From contig JAHRFU010000120.1 of the NCBI GenBank assembly GCA_019084485.1, positions 1 through 41,607 of the forward strand: a stretch of DNA of 41,607 nucleotides. Direction: 5' to 3'. Under the pieces are notes generated by a model. That model ran no database searches and was not told the DNA's origin. It saw only the letters and a list, made by a program, of their open reading frames with translations. Positions within the stretch are counted from its first letter, which is position 1. Each line of letters starts with the position of its first letter. The DNA is from Desulforudis sp. Its GTDB lineage: Bacteria; Bacillota; Desulfotomaculia; Desulfotomaculales; Desulforudaceae. This document shows, one piece after another, positions 33,564 through 41,606 of this stretch. The position numbers and the translations under genes were made by a program.

Positions 33564-34187
33564 TCATCGAGCTAAACTGTCAAACTTACCAGTTAGTGAC
33601 CGAACTCTGAATCCGAACCCCAGGCTATCAGCCTTCAGTCTACACTGCTCAAGGTCAACCCCCGGCCAGTTCACCACCGTCAACACGACATTGGGGATCA
33701 AGCGCCGACACTCCTCCGTGAACTCCAACAGCGCCTGATAAGCGCCTTCACCACCGGCCGGTCGGCACAATTCGTTGTAGACGGGTCCATCGTGGGCATT
33801 CAGGCTGATCGAGATCGAATCCACGTATGGGGCAAACTCCGGAACCACATTTCGACCGTGAATCAGGTTGGCCTGCCCGTTGGTGTTGATCCGGATTTTG
33901 AGCCCCTGTTCTTTCAGAAACCTGGCCACATCAGTCACGACGTCCGGTCGCAGCAGAGGTTCCCCGTAACCGCAGAAAACAACCTCCGGGTAATTCGGAT
34001 ACCCCGGCGCAGACCGAATCGCCTCGATAACCTCTGCCGCATCGGGCTCCCGAGGCAACCAAAGCTCGACACCCAGCCCGTCTGACGTGTCCCTGATACA
34101 GAACAGGCACCTGTTGGTACACCGGTTCGTGATATTCAGATACAGCCTTTCGCTGAGCAGATAGGCAATGTTCATCTCGTTTGACAT
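33564..34187 (-). CDS. TatD-linked radical SAM protein
   Basis: This 207-residue protein starts NEMNIAYLLSERLYLNITNR and has the radical SAM cluster motif C23-x3-C27-x2-C30 (CTNRCLFCIRD), FCGYGEPLLRP and RINTNGQANLIHG, with SISLNAHDG later. It matches the short TatD-associated radical SAM family (TIGR04038) of Firmicutes, whose reaction is unknown. A tatD nuclease gene is not in the window. The ribosome site (AAAGAGGT) is close to the first ATG; the second ATG at codon 5 is an alternative. Confidence 0.85.
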   Translation of the reverse strand: MSNEMNIAYLLSERLYLNITNRCTNRCLFCIRDTSDGLGVELWLPREPDAAEVIEAIRSAPGYPNYPEVVFCGYGEPLLRPDVVTDVARFLKEQGLKIRINTNGQANLIHGRNVVPEFAPYVDSISISLNAHDGPVYNELCRPAGGEGAYQALLEFTEECRRLIPNVVLTVVNWPGVDLEQCRLKADSLGFGFRVRSLTGKFDSLAR

Positions 34188-34243
34188 AAACCTCTTTCAT
34201 CAGACATAAGAATGATTGCAAAGCTTAAGAGGAGGAATCTGAA

Positions 34244-34636
34244 ATGACGCTGAAGAGTGAGGCATCTCCCTCACAACCGCTAAACTTCCCAGCAATGGGC
34301 AAAGGACTCGTAGCCACGCTGGTATTAACCGTAGGGCTCATTGCAGTGTCCGGGCTCATCTTTCACTTTTCGAGTGCGTCCGAGAATCTCCTGCCTTGGG
34401 TAACCGCCTTAATTCTCTTCTTTAGTGTATTGGCCGGTAGCGGACTAGCCGCAATGCAGGCCGGGACTAAAGGGCTGGTACACGGCATCGGCGTTGGTAT
34501 CCTGTTTTTCCTCGCCATCTGGTTTCTGGTAGTGCTTCTGCCCGGTTCTTTCGCCGTCGTCGGTCTGGCTTATAAGCTCCTGATCGCCGTAGCCGCCGGA
34601 GCCTTGGGCGGTGTTCTGGGTGTGGCCCTCTCCTAG
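34244..34636 (+). CDS. TIGR04086 family membrane protein
   Basis: This 130-residue protein has four membrane helices after a short polar start (about 22-44, 50-70, 80-101 and 107-128). It fits the TIGR04086/YrzE family of small Firmicutes membrane proteins of unknown role. AAGAGGAGG lies seven bases before the ATG. Its TAG stop overlaps the stop of the convergent M24 gene at a shared CTAG. Confidence 0.85.
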   Translation: MTLKSEASPSQPLNFPAMGKGLVATLVLTVGLIAVSGLIFHFSSASENLLPWVTALILFFSVLAGSGLAAMQAGTKGLVHGIGVGILFFLAIWFLVVLLPGSFAVVGLAYKLLIAVAAGALGGVLGVALS

Positions 34637-35826
34637 AGGCGACAGATTGCATCCGGATAATTCGTGAATCGCCGAACCCCCTGGCCGGTAATCGCCACGG
34701 TGTTCTCAATACCGACCAGGCCCTGCCCGGGAAAGACAAACTTAGGCTCGAGGGCCAATACCATCCCGGCTTCCAGGGTACTCTCCACGCCCTCTGCCAC
34801 TACCGGCATTTCGTTAAGCTCAAGCCCGACACCGTGCCCGACAAACCGAACCTGGTGCTCATGTCCCATGAAGTGACGTCCCAGACCAGCCTCGTCCGCC
34901 ATCCGGCGCGCCAACTCGTACAGCCGCCCCAAAGGTACCCCCGGAACACACTCGCGGATGATCGCATTCTGGATGGAGAGGGCCACATCGTGCGCCCTCT
35001 CCATTTCTGACGGCATTTCGCCGATCACAAAAATGCGCGTACAGTCTACGGTGTAGCCTCCGAACACACCGGCATAATCAACCATAACGGGCTCTCCGGC
35101 CAACAGACGTTTAAACGATGGGCCGAATCCGAAGCTCTGGTCAAGTCCCGGCCCTGCACAAACCCCATCAAAGAACCCCGGAACAGTGGCATTGACCCCG
35201 GTGAGCAGTCCTCCCCACCATACTCCAACATCTGCACCGCGCCAGCGAACCATTCCCTGATGCCCCTGCGCCCTGGCTGCAGCCTCGAACCGCCCGGCAA
35301 GCGCAACCTCCGTCGCCCCTTCCTCCAACAACCCTGGAATTGCAGAAAAGGCGGCGTCCATGCGTCGACCGGCCTCGGCCAGAATGTCCAATTCAAAGTC
35401 CGACTTGATCATCCGCAGCCTGCGGATGATCGGCCAGCAGTCCACCATCTGGGTGTTTGGAAACAGGCGGTGGTAGTAGAGGTAGGTCGATACCGGCAAG
35501 ACATCGAACTCCAGACCGATGCAGGCCGGAAGGGCGTGCCCGTGGTCGGTGATCAGCGCCGGAATCTCCTTAAAGCTTCGGATCGGTACCACGTCCTCAA
35601 TGGCGGCATCCATCCTGGCTCTGCTGAATTCTCGCTTCACCATCAGGAGCGGCGTTCCGGCGGCCGGGATGAACAAGTGGGCGCTCTGAGCGGTACCCGT
35701 AAAATAGTACATGTCCGCCCCGTTCACGATCAGCGCCGCCTCGATGCCCGCCTTCCGCAGGCCGTCCTGAAACCGCCCAATCCGCTCCGCACACTCCAGC
35801 CGTCTTCGCTGCTCCTGAGGATCCAT
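34633..35826 (-). CDS. Xaa-Pro peptidase, M24 family (second copy)
   Basis: This 397-residue protein has an N-terminal creatinase-like domain (NGADMYYFTGTAQSAHLFIP) and an M24 catalytic domain with all five metal ligands: two Asp in DYAGVFGGYTVDCTRIF, His in FVGHGVGLELNEMP and Glu in ALEPKFVFPGQGLVGIENT. It is clearly distinct from the copy beside efp (different spacing and a longer centre with MVRWRGADVGVWWGGLLTG). Weak promoter candidate TTGTTC-18-TAGAAT upstream. Confidence 0.88.
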   Translation of the reverse strand: MDPQEQRRRLECAERIGRFQDGLRKAGIEAALIVNGADMYYFTGTAQSAHLFIPAAGTPLLMVKREFSRARMDAAIEDVVPIRSFKEIPALITDHGHALPACIGLEFDVLPVSTYLYYHRLFPNTQMVDCWPIIRRLRMIKSDFELDILAEAGRRMDAAFSAIPGLLEEGATEVALAGRFEAAARAQGHQGMVRWRGADVGVWWGGLLTGVNATVPGFFDGVCAGPGLDQSFGFGPSFKRLLAGEPVMVDYAGVFGGYTVDCTRIFVIGEMPSEMERAHDVALSIQNAIIRECVPGVPLGRLYELARRMADEAGLGRHFMGHEHQVRFVGHGVGLELNEMPVVAEGVESTLEAGMVLALEPKFVFPGQGLVGIENTVAITGQGVRRFTNYPDAICRL

Positions 35827-36016
35827 ACATCAGCCGCCTCTCTCAACTACTTGTCCCGATTCTAATACAGCTTCCGGGCAATGAACAACCTTTCTACGGT
35901 AAGTGAACAGGAATCACGGTTCAATGGGCCGATTGCAAGTGACAATAGTTGGTTCCCACCTTGATAGCGCTACAATCGGAACAGCCGGTACCCTCTCTCA
36001 AGCATCCTTAGGGCGC

Positions 36017-36048
36017 AAAAAACGGGCCGCTTTTATTGCAGCCCGTTT
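36017..36048 (-). terminator. glgA terminator
   Basis: On the minus strand AAACGGGC (36048-36041) pairs with GCCCGTTT (36027-36020) around a 13-base loop and runs into TTTTTT (36022-36017). It lies about 70 bases beyond the glgA stop. Confidence 0.85.
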
Positions 36049-36116
36049 AGTGGTATTTCTACTAAAGGTGCAGTGCACTACCGTTGGACAACCGATCAGT
36101 ACTGTTCCAGGGATGA

Positions 36117-37622
36117 CTACGCGATCTGAACCATCAAATGCTCCCCGTTGCGCTTGGCAATGGCTTCATTATACAGCTGTTGGTATTCCACGGCGGAGCG
36201 GGCCCAGGAGAAGTCCTGCTCCATGCCGTTTCGCACCAGTCTCTGCCAGGCGTCCGTGTCCTCGCGGTAGAGTTTCAACGCCCGCGCAATAGTGCTATAG
36301 AGTTCCCGTCCGGAGTAATCCCGGTGCACAAACCCGTTGCCGCCACCGGTCACCGGGTCGTACTCACGGATCGTGTCCGCCAGGCCTCCTGTTTCGCGCA
36401 CGATCGGTACAGTACCGTAGCGGAGCGCGATCAATTGCCCGAGACCACAGGGTTCAAAGCGAGACGGCATCAGGAACATGTCCGAGCCGGCGTAGATTCG
36501 CTGGGCCAACACCGGGTTGAACCCGATATGGACGGCCAGCCGCTGCGGATGCCGCATCTTCATTTCCGTAAAGAGCCTGTGGTAATGCTCATCACCCGAG
36601 CCGAGCATCACAAACTGGATATCCAGACGCATTAATTCTTCGCTGATTTCCGCAATCAGATCCAGTCCCTTTTGGTCTACCAGGCGGGTCACAATACCCA
36701 GTACCGGCACTTCGCGTACCGGCAATTGCATCTCCCGCTGCAGGGCATACTGGTTTTCCTTCTTGTGTTCCAAAGACTCGGCATCGTAGTTGCGGTGGAT
36801 GCGCGGATCGGTCTTCGGATTGAACTCGTGATAGTTGATGCCGTTCACAATCCCGTAGAGATCATTAGAGCGTCTGCGCAGAAGTCCTTCCATCCCTTCA
36901 CCCAGTTCTGAGGTTTGGATCTCCTTAGCATAGGTTCTGCTCACGGTGTTGATCAGGTCGGAGTACAGGATGCCGGCCTTCATGAAGCTGATATTGCCGT
37001 AGAACTCCAGCTCATCGGGATGGAAGTATTCCTGGCCAAGCCCCAGCATTCCCAGGGTTTCACGCGGGTAATTGCCCTGGTAGAAAAGGTTGTGAATAGT
37101 CTGCAGCGTGGCGATTTTAGCATAGAATGCGTTGTCCTTGTAGTGGGTCTTCAGGAAGAGCGGAATCAGGCCGGACTGCCAGTCATTACAGTGGATGATA
37201 TCCGGTTGCCACCCAAGCTGCGGCAGCATCTCCAGCACCGCCTTGCAGAAGTAAGCATACCGCTCAGCCTCATCGTCGTAAACGTAAATCCGGTCCCGGT
37301 AGTAGTAGTGGTAATTGTCGATCATATAGACCGGTATCGTATCGTGGGCGCCCTCGTAGTGAGCTTCAATCTCCTTATGCTTAATCACCGTGGTTCGGTT
37401 CCGCCCGTTGAACCACACCGGGAAATCGGTTACATACTGCGCTTCCTCAATCATCTTGTACCGAGGCATGACTACCCGGACATCGTTATGGGGCAACCCC
37501 TGGCCCACCACTGTGGATAGTGCCTTAGGTAAGGAACCGGCAACATCGGCTAAGCCTCCCGTTTTGGCGAAGGGTACCACCTCGGCTGAGACGTACAAGA
37601 TCTTCAGCGGCCTGTCATACAT
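36117..37622 (-). CDS. glgA: Glycogen (starch) synthase, ADP-glucose type
   Basis: This 501-residue GT5 protein has the ADP-glucose site AKTGGLADVAGSLPKAL (K20), NDWQSGLIPLFL, a long N-terminal Rossmann domain and the C-terminal MPSRFEPCGLGQLIALRYGT and ETGGLADTI. It extends alpha-1,4-glucan from ADP-glucose. No glgB, glgC or glgP is near, so it is a stand-alone gene here. AAGGGAGGG lies 10 bases before the ATG. Confidence 0.95.
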   Translation of the reverse strand: MYDRPLKILYVSAEVVPFAKTGGLADVAGSLPKALSTVVGQGLPHNDVRVVMPRYKMIEEAQYVTDFPVWFNGRNRTTVIKHKEIEAHYEGAHDTIPVYMIDNYHYYYRDRIYVYDDEAERYAYFCKAVLEMLPQLGWQPDIIHCNDWQSGLIPLFLKTHYKDNAFYAKIATLQTIHNLFYQGNYPRETLGMLGLGQEYFHPDELEFYGNISFMKAGILYSDLINTVSRTYAKEIQTSELGEGMEGLLRRRSNDLYGIVNGINYHEFNPKTDPRIHRNYDAESLEHKKENQYALQREMQLPVREVPVLGIVTRLVDQKGLDLIAEISEELMRLDIQFVMLGSGDEHYHRLFTEMKMRHPQRLAVHIGFNPVLAQRIYAGSDMFLMPSRFEPCGLGQLIALRYGTVPIVRETGGLADTIREYDPVTGGGNGFVHRDYSGRELYSTIARALKLYREDTDAWQRLVRNGMEQDFSWARSAVEYQQLYNEAIAKRNGEHLMVQIA

Positions 37623-37796
37623 TAAGCAAAAGCCCTCCCTTGTTGTAGTCTACGCAGCGCGATTGGAATATGAAAGGGGATCGAAACCTAATGGGAGGGT
37701 ACACCGGTTTAATTTTATTTATTCAGCCCGGGAGGAAAAAGTCACATCCAATCGAAATACTGTAGGAAATGACTGGTATGCGGGGGTTGACACATT

Positions 37797-38429
37797 TTGC
37801 CACAAGACGCTGTACAGATCAAGGGCAATCGCCAAGGGTTAGTAATCCGTCTCTATCCGAGGGCGGATCTGCAGGCCATCAAGACCGACCTGACCAGTAA
37901 ACTGGAGAGCGCTAACGGCTTCTTCGCAGGGGCCAAATTTTCGCTGCACCGGGATCAGCAGGCACTTCCGGCGAACGAACAGCAGGAGATTGAAGAGATT
38001 CTCCGCCGCTATGGATTGGTTCCGGCGATGACAATGCCCCTGACCACCCCCGAGCCGTCACGAAAGGGCAATCCTGTCGTCACTCCTGAACGTCCGCTGC
38101 CGTCCGGCACCCAGCCGGCCCAGATTGTCCGTCAGGGTCTACGGTCCGGGCAGTCTGTGACCTATGCCGGATCCGTCCTGGTCCTGGGAGACGTAAACAT
38201 GGGTGCCAAGGTTGAAGCAGAAGGCAGTGTTCTGGTTTTCGGGCGTTGCCGCGGAACAGTGATGGCCGGTACCAATGGGAACCGCAAGGCGCGTGTGGTC
38301 TGTCATTCTTTTCACGGCACGCTGGTAGCCATCGCCGACATCATCGGCTACCCTGAAGCACCGTCCGAACCAAATCAGTTTATCGCCGCCTCTTTGCAGG
38401 GCGATCAGATCGTAGTTAACCCCGCATAG
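37797..38429 (+). CDS. minC: MinC, septum-site inhibitor (orphan)
   Basis: This 210-residue protein has a short N-terminal domain (VQIKGNRQGLVIRLYPRADL) and a typical MinC C-terminal beta-helix: RSGQSVTYAGSVLVLGDVNM, GAKVEAEGSVLVFGRCRGTV and AGTNGNRKARVVCHSF. MinC blocks FtsZ at wrong sites and normally works with MinD, usually encoded next to it; minD and minE are absent here. The TTG start directly follows an in-frame stop and has only a weak GGGGG site. It is divergent from glgA and overlaps the Nudix gene end by 25 bases. Confidence 0.88.
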   Translation: MPQDAVQIKGNRQGLVIRLYPRADLQAIKTDLTSKLESANGFFAGAKFSLHRDQQALPANEQQEIEEILRRYGLVPAMTMPLTTPEPSRKGNPVVTPERPLPSGTQPAQIVRQGLRSGQSVTYAGSVLVLGDVNMGAKVEAEGSVLVFGRCRGTVMAGTNGNRKARVVCHSFHGTLVAIADIIGYPEAPSEPNQFIAASLQGDQIVVNPA

Positions 38430-38953
38430 ACCCTTTGGGCCAGAAGGAGCCCCACGATTGACTTGGCGTCGCAGATCTCCCCCCGCTCCACCATCCCCAC
38501 CGCTTCGCTTAACGGGACTTTGGTCACTTCCACAAACTCGTCCTCATCTGGGGCCTGATCACCTGTCTCCAGGCCTTGGGCCAGAAACAGGTGCATGTAT
38601 TCACTAGTAAAGCCGGGCGTGGAGAAGAAACGGAGCAGGTTCGTCCATTCACGCGCACGGTATCCGGTTTCCTCCGCCAGTTCACGCTTCGCACACTCCA
38701 GCGGATCCTCGTCCGGGTCAATCTTTCCGGCCGGTATTTCCACCAGTTCCCGACCCACCGGGTAGCGGAACTGGCGCACTAAGATCACATTTCCCTGCCC
38801 ATCCAGCGCCACCACCGCCACTGCTCCGGTGTATTCAACGACTTCCCTGGTACTGGTTTGCCCGTTTGGCAGTTCCACCGTATCGACCCGCAGGTTCAGG
38901 ATACGGCCCTTAAAGGCATACTCGGATTGCAACCTTTTCTCGGTCAGCTTCAA
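38405..38953 (-). CDS. Nudix hydrolase, ADP-ribose pyrophosphatase type
   Basis: This 182-residue protein has a full Nudix box, residues 76-98: G76-x5-E82-x7-R90-E91-L-x-E94-E95-x-G97. The preceding VILVRQFRYPVGRELVEIPAG and following FFSTPGFTSEYMHLFLAQGL are those of ADP-ribose pyrophosphatases. It hydrolyses ADP-ribose to AMP and ribose-5-phosphate. The gene often stands in the sigK/spoIIM-type neighbourhoods of Firmicutes. Confidence 0.93.
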   Translation of the reverse strand: MKLTEKRLQSEYAFKGRILNLRVDTVELPNGQTSTREVVEYTGAVAVVALDGQGNVILVRQFRYPVGRELVEIPAGKIDPDEDPLECAKRELAEETGYRAREWTNLLRFFSTPGFTSEYMHLFLAQGLETGDQAPDEDEFVEVTKVPLSEAVGMVERGEICDAKSIVGLLLAQRVYAGLTTI

Positions 38954-39070
38954 TCCCGATTCACTTCCATTCCAGAAACTTGCCGGATCCGACGCGCCCC
39001 GGGTATATTGCTTTTGGCGCGGGGTACCTTAAAACTGAGCTTATCATATTTGTGCCTAGGAGGTTTCAAA

Positions 39071-39502
39071 ATGAGTATCAGACGCTGGGATCCGATCTCG
39101 GAACTCTCCACCTTGAGGGATCAGATGAACCGAATGTGGGACTCGGTTCGCCCCGTGATGCGTGAGCCCCAGGCACCGCGCATCGACCTGCACCAGACGG
39201 AAGATGAGGTCATCGCCATCGCTGAACTTCCCGGAATCGAATCCAAGGAAGACATTGAGGTCGAGGTAACCAAGGAGGCCATCTCCTTGCGCGGAGAATT
39301 CCGGCGGCACCAAGATGTACCCGACGAAGACTACATCCATTCCGAGCGCTACATCGGGAGCTTTTCCCGTACCATACCTTTACCTGTGGAAGTAAAGCCG
39401 GAAGAGGCACAGGGCAGCTTCACCAACGGGCTGCTGGAGATTAGAATACCCAAAACCGAGGCCGGCAAGCAGAAACGCTCCTACCGAGTACCGATCGCCT
39501 AG
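39071..39502 (+). CDS. Hsp20 small heat shock protein
   Basis: From the ATG at 39071 (AGGAGG seven bases upstream) this is a 143-residue protein with an alpha-crystallin domain (about 42-135): PRIDLHQTEDEVIAIAELPG, ERYIGSFSRTIPLPVEVKPE and GLLEIRIPKTE. Open frame further upstream lies on the other strand's Nudix gene and is rejected. Hsp20 proteins hold unfolding proteins as oligomers. No CIRCE element is seen upstream. Confidence 0.95.
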   Translation: MSIRRWDPISELSTLRDQMNRMWDSVRPVMREPQAPRIDLHQTEDEVIAIAELPGIESKEDIEVEVTKEAISLRGEFRRHQDVPDEDYIHSERYIGSFSRTIPLPVEVKPEEAQGSFTNGLLEIRIPKTEAGKQKRSYRVPIA

Positions 39503-39581
39503 CAGACGTTGCGTACCTGCAACCGGCAAGACTAGCGTCGCCAAAAACATACCAGCAACAGATCCTTGGGGCAAACAAACC

Positions 39582-39608
39582 GAGAGGCGGGGCTTTTACC
39601 CGCCTCTC
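39582..39608. terminator. Hairpin terminator after hsp20
   Basis: GAGAGGCGGG (39582-39591) and CCCGCCTCTC (39599-39608) form a perfect 10-bp stem with a seven-base loop. It can serve either strand; the minus side is followed by a short T-rich stretch. Confidence 0.75.
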
Positions 39609-39901
39609 ATGCTCCGGCTAGCGACCAAACCCATCAGAATAAGCTCTGGCCAGGGGTTCTGACTGAGAGCCCCCTTGTGTGTCCCGATGAGTGCCCTATT
39701 GAAGTTGTAATTGAAAAGTATTGAGCTATTTGCGATGCTCGGAAACCGGAGTAAATAGGGCGTTTTAGGGCAGAGGCAGAAACATTTTACCCCGGCCCGA
39801 TCCAGGTTTTATGCGGGTTGTGGGGATGGGTAGCCGGCGGATTGGCAAAATTGACCCCAGAGGAGAAAAGCGAAGAAAAAGCGAAAGAGAATGAGAAATA
39901 A

Positions 39902-40140
39902 GAAGGAAAACCCCCTTTTGTGGAGAATTCTTTTTGTTGAAGCAAAAAAGAACCACAAGGAGGTTTTCCCTTATGGCTATTATACCACAACAACGCCTTT
40001 TTGGGTGGCGGGAAATTGACGAACTGGGTGACTTGGAACGTTTTTTGCTCGTAAGAAGATGAAGCTGCGACTTGGGGAATACCCATGCCGGGCGTGGGCA
40101 TTGCCCTATCGGGGGCAAAAATGGTTACAACGCAAAACGC
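39902..40140 (+). mobile_element. Insertion-sequence remnant
   Basis: AAGGAGG (39957-39963) precedes an ATG at 39973 whose translation MAIIPQQRLFGWREIDELGD resembles the start of a transposase type common in Peptococcaceae (IS1182/IS4-like; the family assignment is from memory). The frame stops after 29 codons. A further frame, about 40018-40160, reads LGEYPCRAW, similar to the YPVRAW that follows later in such proteins, so the middle seems deleted. An imperfect hairpin (39902-39970) covers the ribosome site. Element ends are not clear. Confidence 0.5.
39973..40062 (+). pseudogene. Transposase gene fragment, N-terminal 29 codons
   Basis: The fragment keeps the ribosome site, the ATG and the first 25 or so codons (ending ELGDLERFLLV) of a transposase-like gene, then reads two arginines and a TGA. 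Nothing of the catalytic domain remains. Confidence 0.55.
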
Positions 40141-40146
40141 TTAGTG

Positions 40147-40190
40147 AGCATACCCCTTGAATACCTTGAATTCTTGTCAAGGGGTATGCT
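40147..40190. repeat. Perfect 14-bp inverted repeat
   Basis: AGCATACCCCTTGA (40147-40160) and its exact complement (40177-40190) flank a 16-base loop. It lies between the insertion-sequence remnant and the HD-GYP gene. It may be an element end, an operator or an rho-independent-like hairpin; a T-rich stretch follows on the + strand (40193-40213). Confidence 0.7.
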
Positions 40191-40337
40191 ATAGTATTTT
40201 CTGGTAGTTTTTTAAGCGGTTTTTAAGTTCAGTTTATCAAAGAGGATAATCTTTCGTGCACTAATGGATATGGTCTGGGTTCACTCCGTTAAATGCCAAA
40301 CGGCACAAAACCTCGGTGAGAAGGGTAACCAGGGTAC

Positions 40338-41606
40338 CTACCCCCCCCCAATTTCTTCCATTTCTGAGGCGGGAACCCGCAGGAACGCCTCCACCACGAG
40401 CGGGTCGAATTGCCGCCCTGCTCCCCGGCGCAGCTCCTCGATTGCTTCTTCGGCCGTGCGTGGGCGCCGGTAAGGCCTGTCGGAGGTCATGGCGTCGTAG
40501 GCGTCGGCCGCGCCGATAATGCGCGCCAGGAGGGGTATCTCCTCCCCGGCCAGCCCGTCTGGGTAGCCGCCCCCGCCGTAGTTCTCATGGTGGTGCCGTA
40601 TGGCAGCGACCACCTGCGGAGGAAACCCGGACGGCTCCACGATTCTGGCCCCCACCACAGGGTGGCTCTTAACCTCCTCCCACTCCGCCGGCTCAAGGGG
40701 TCCGGGCTTTAAAAGAATGCTCTCGGGCACGCCGATTTTACCTATGTCGTGCAGGAGCGCGGTCAGGTAGAGCTGCTCCTGCTCCTCATCGCTTAGGCCA
40801 AGGACGCGGGCGCACGCCTGGGCCAGCTGGGCCACCCGCACGGAGTGCCCCCGCGTGTAGGTGTCCTTGGCCTCCAGGGCCGCTGCCAGCGCCTCCAGGG
40901 CGCTCAGGTAGTACCGGCGCAGGGACTCGTACAGGCGGGCGTTTTGCAGCGCCAGGCCCACCTGGGCCGCCACGGTGGCCAGATACCCAAGCTCCTCCTT
41001 TAACCAGCGCTTTGGTTCCGGAGAGTAGACCTTCAGGGTGCCCAGTATCTTCCCCCCCGTTCTTACCGGCGCCACGGCCATTGCCCGCACCTCGGGTGCG
41101 TAATAGGGCAGCTGCATGCCGGGCCCGGCAGCGGCCGTATCGTCCACCGCAACGGGCTCCTCTCTCCGGAGCGCTTCGCCCAGCAGGCTGCCCTCCGGCC
41201 GGGCACGGGCCGCCCTCTCCTGCAGCTCCGCGCTCATACCCGAACTGGCCTTGAGCACCAGTTCGCCCGTCTCCCCGTCAAGCAGGCGCAGCACACACCA
41301 TTGCGCGCCCAAGACATCCCTCACCCCCACCAGGGCCGTCTCGAGTACCTTGCCCTCATCAAGGTGGCCAGCCAGCGCCTGCCCCAGGTCGACCAGGCGT
41401 TCCAGCATGGCCGCCTTTGCCTGGAGCCAGCGATAAAGGCGGGCGTTCTGCAGCGTTAGCCCCAAGCCCGCGCCCAGGGTGGTCAGGAAAGCGGCCTCGT
41501 CTTCGCTAAAGGACGCGCCTTCAGGCAGGCCCGCTACGGTCAGCACACCCGTCACCTTGCCCCCTACCGTGAGGGGCACGGCTATCGCCGGCCTCCTTTC
41601 TGCGGC
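40338..41606 (-). CDS. GAF/HD-GYP protein, 5' end beyond the window
   Basis: The frame is open to the window edge, so the N-terminus is missing. What is seen: the end of a first GAF domain (RPAIAVPLTVGGKVTGVLTV), a second GAF domain (about 150 residues), and an HD-GYP domain with ARTRGHS-like RGHSVRVAQLA, HDIGKIGVPESIL, HHHENYGGGGYPDGLAGEEI and DAYDAMTSDRPYR. HD-GYP enzymes degrade cyclic di-GMP; all expected His/Asp and GYP residues are there. The gene is clearly more G+C-rich than the rest of the window. Its last codons are a run of nine C (minus-strand G) before the stop. Confidence 0.9.
   Translation of the reverse strand, partial: AAERRPAIAVPLTVGGKVTGVLTVAGLPEGASFSEDEAAFLTTLGAGLGLTLQNARLYRWLQAKAAMLERLVDLGQALAGHLDEGKVLETALVGVRDVLGAQWCVLRLLDGETGELVLKASSGMSAELQERAARARPEGSLLGEALRREEPVAVDDTAAAGPGMQLPYYAPEVRAMAVAPVRTGGKILGTLKVYSPEPKRWLKEELGYLATVAAQVGLALQNARLYESLRRYYLSALEALAAALEAKDTYTRGHSVRVAQLAQACARVLGLSDEEQEQLYLTALLHDIGKIGVPESILLKPGPLEPAEWEEVKSHPVVGARIVEPSGFPPQVVAAIRHHHENYGGGGYPDGLAGEEIPLLARIIGAADAYDAMTSDRPYRRPRTAEEAIEELRRGAGRQFDPLVVEAFLRVPASEMEEIGGG

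Larger units (their letters stand above)
39503..40337. other. Gene-poor region with a terminator and insertion-sequence remains
   Basis: After the hsp20 terminator there is no full gene. The region contains an 8-bp inverted repeat (GCCCTATT at 39693-39700, AATAGGGC at 39754-39761), a purine-rich stretch (39860-39910), the start of a transposase gene with its leader hairpin, and a 14-bp inverted repeat at 40147-40190. Base composition is more A+T-rich than the flanks. Confidence 0.6.

Noticed and set aside
33369-33575. 68-codon + strand frame between the NadR-like ATPase and radical SAM genes
   Set aside because: It is mostly outside other genes, but no ribosome site precedes any of its starts, its start overlaps the ribosome site of the minus-strand ATPase gene, and I see no family. 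It stays a weak possibility.
36915-37520. 201-codon + strand frame opposite glgA
   Set aside because: glgA is certain, and the valine/leucine-rich translation is what the reverse of glgA codons gives.
38950-39070. CIRCE heat-shock operator before hsp20
   Set aside because: No TTAGCACTC/GAGTGCTAA pair is present; only a short GCGCC/GGCGC dyad is seen.
40260-40340. Possible c-di-GMP (GEMM) riboswitch near the HD-GYP gene
   Set aside because: GGTAACC-like and AAACGGCAC-like pieces are present, but the conserved GEMM core and its order are missing, and the region lies downstream of the minus-strand gene.
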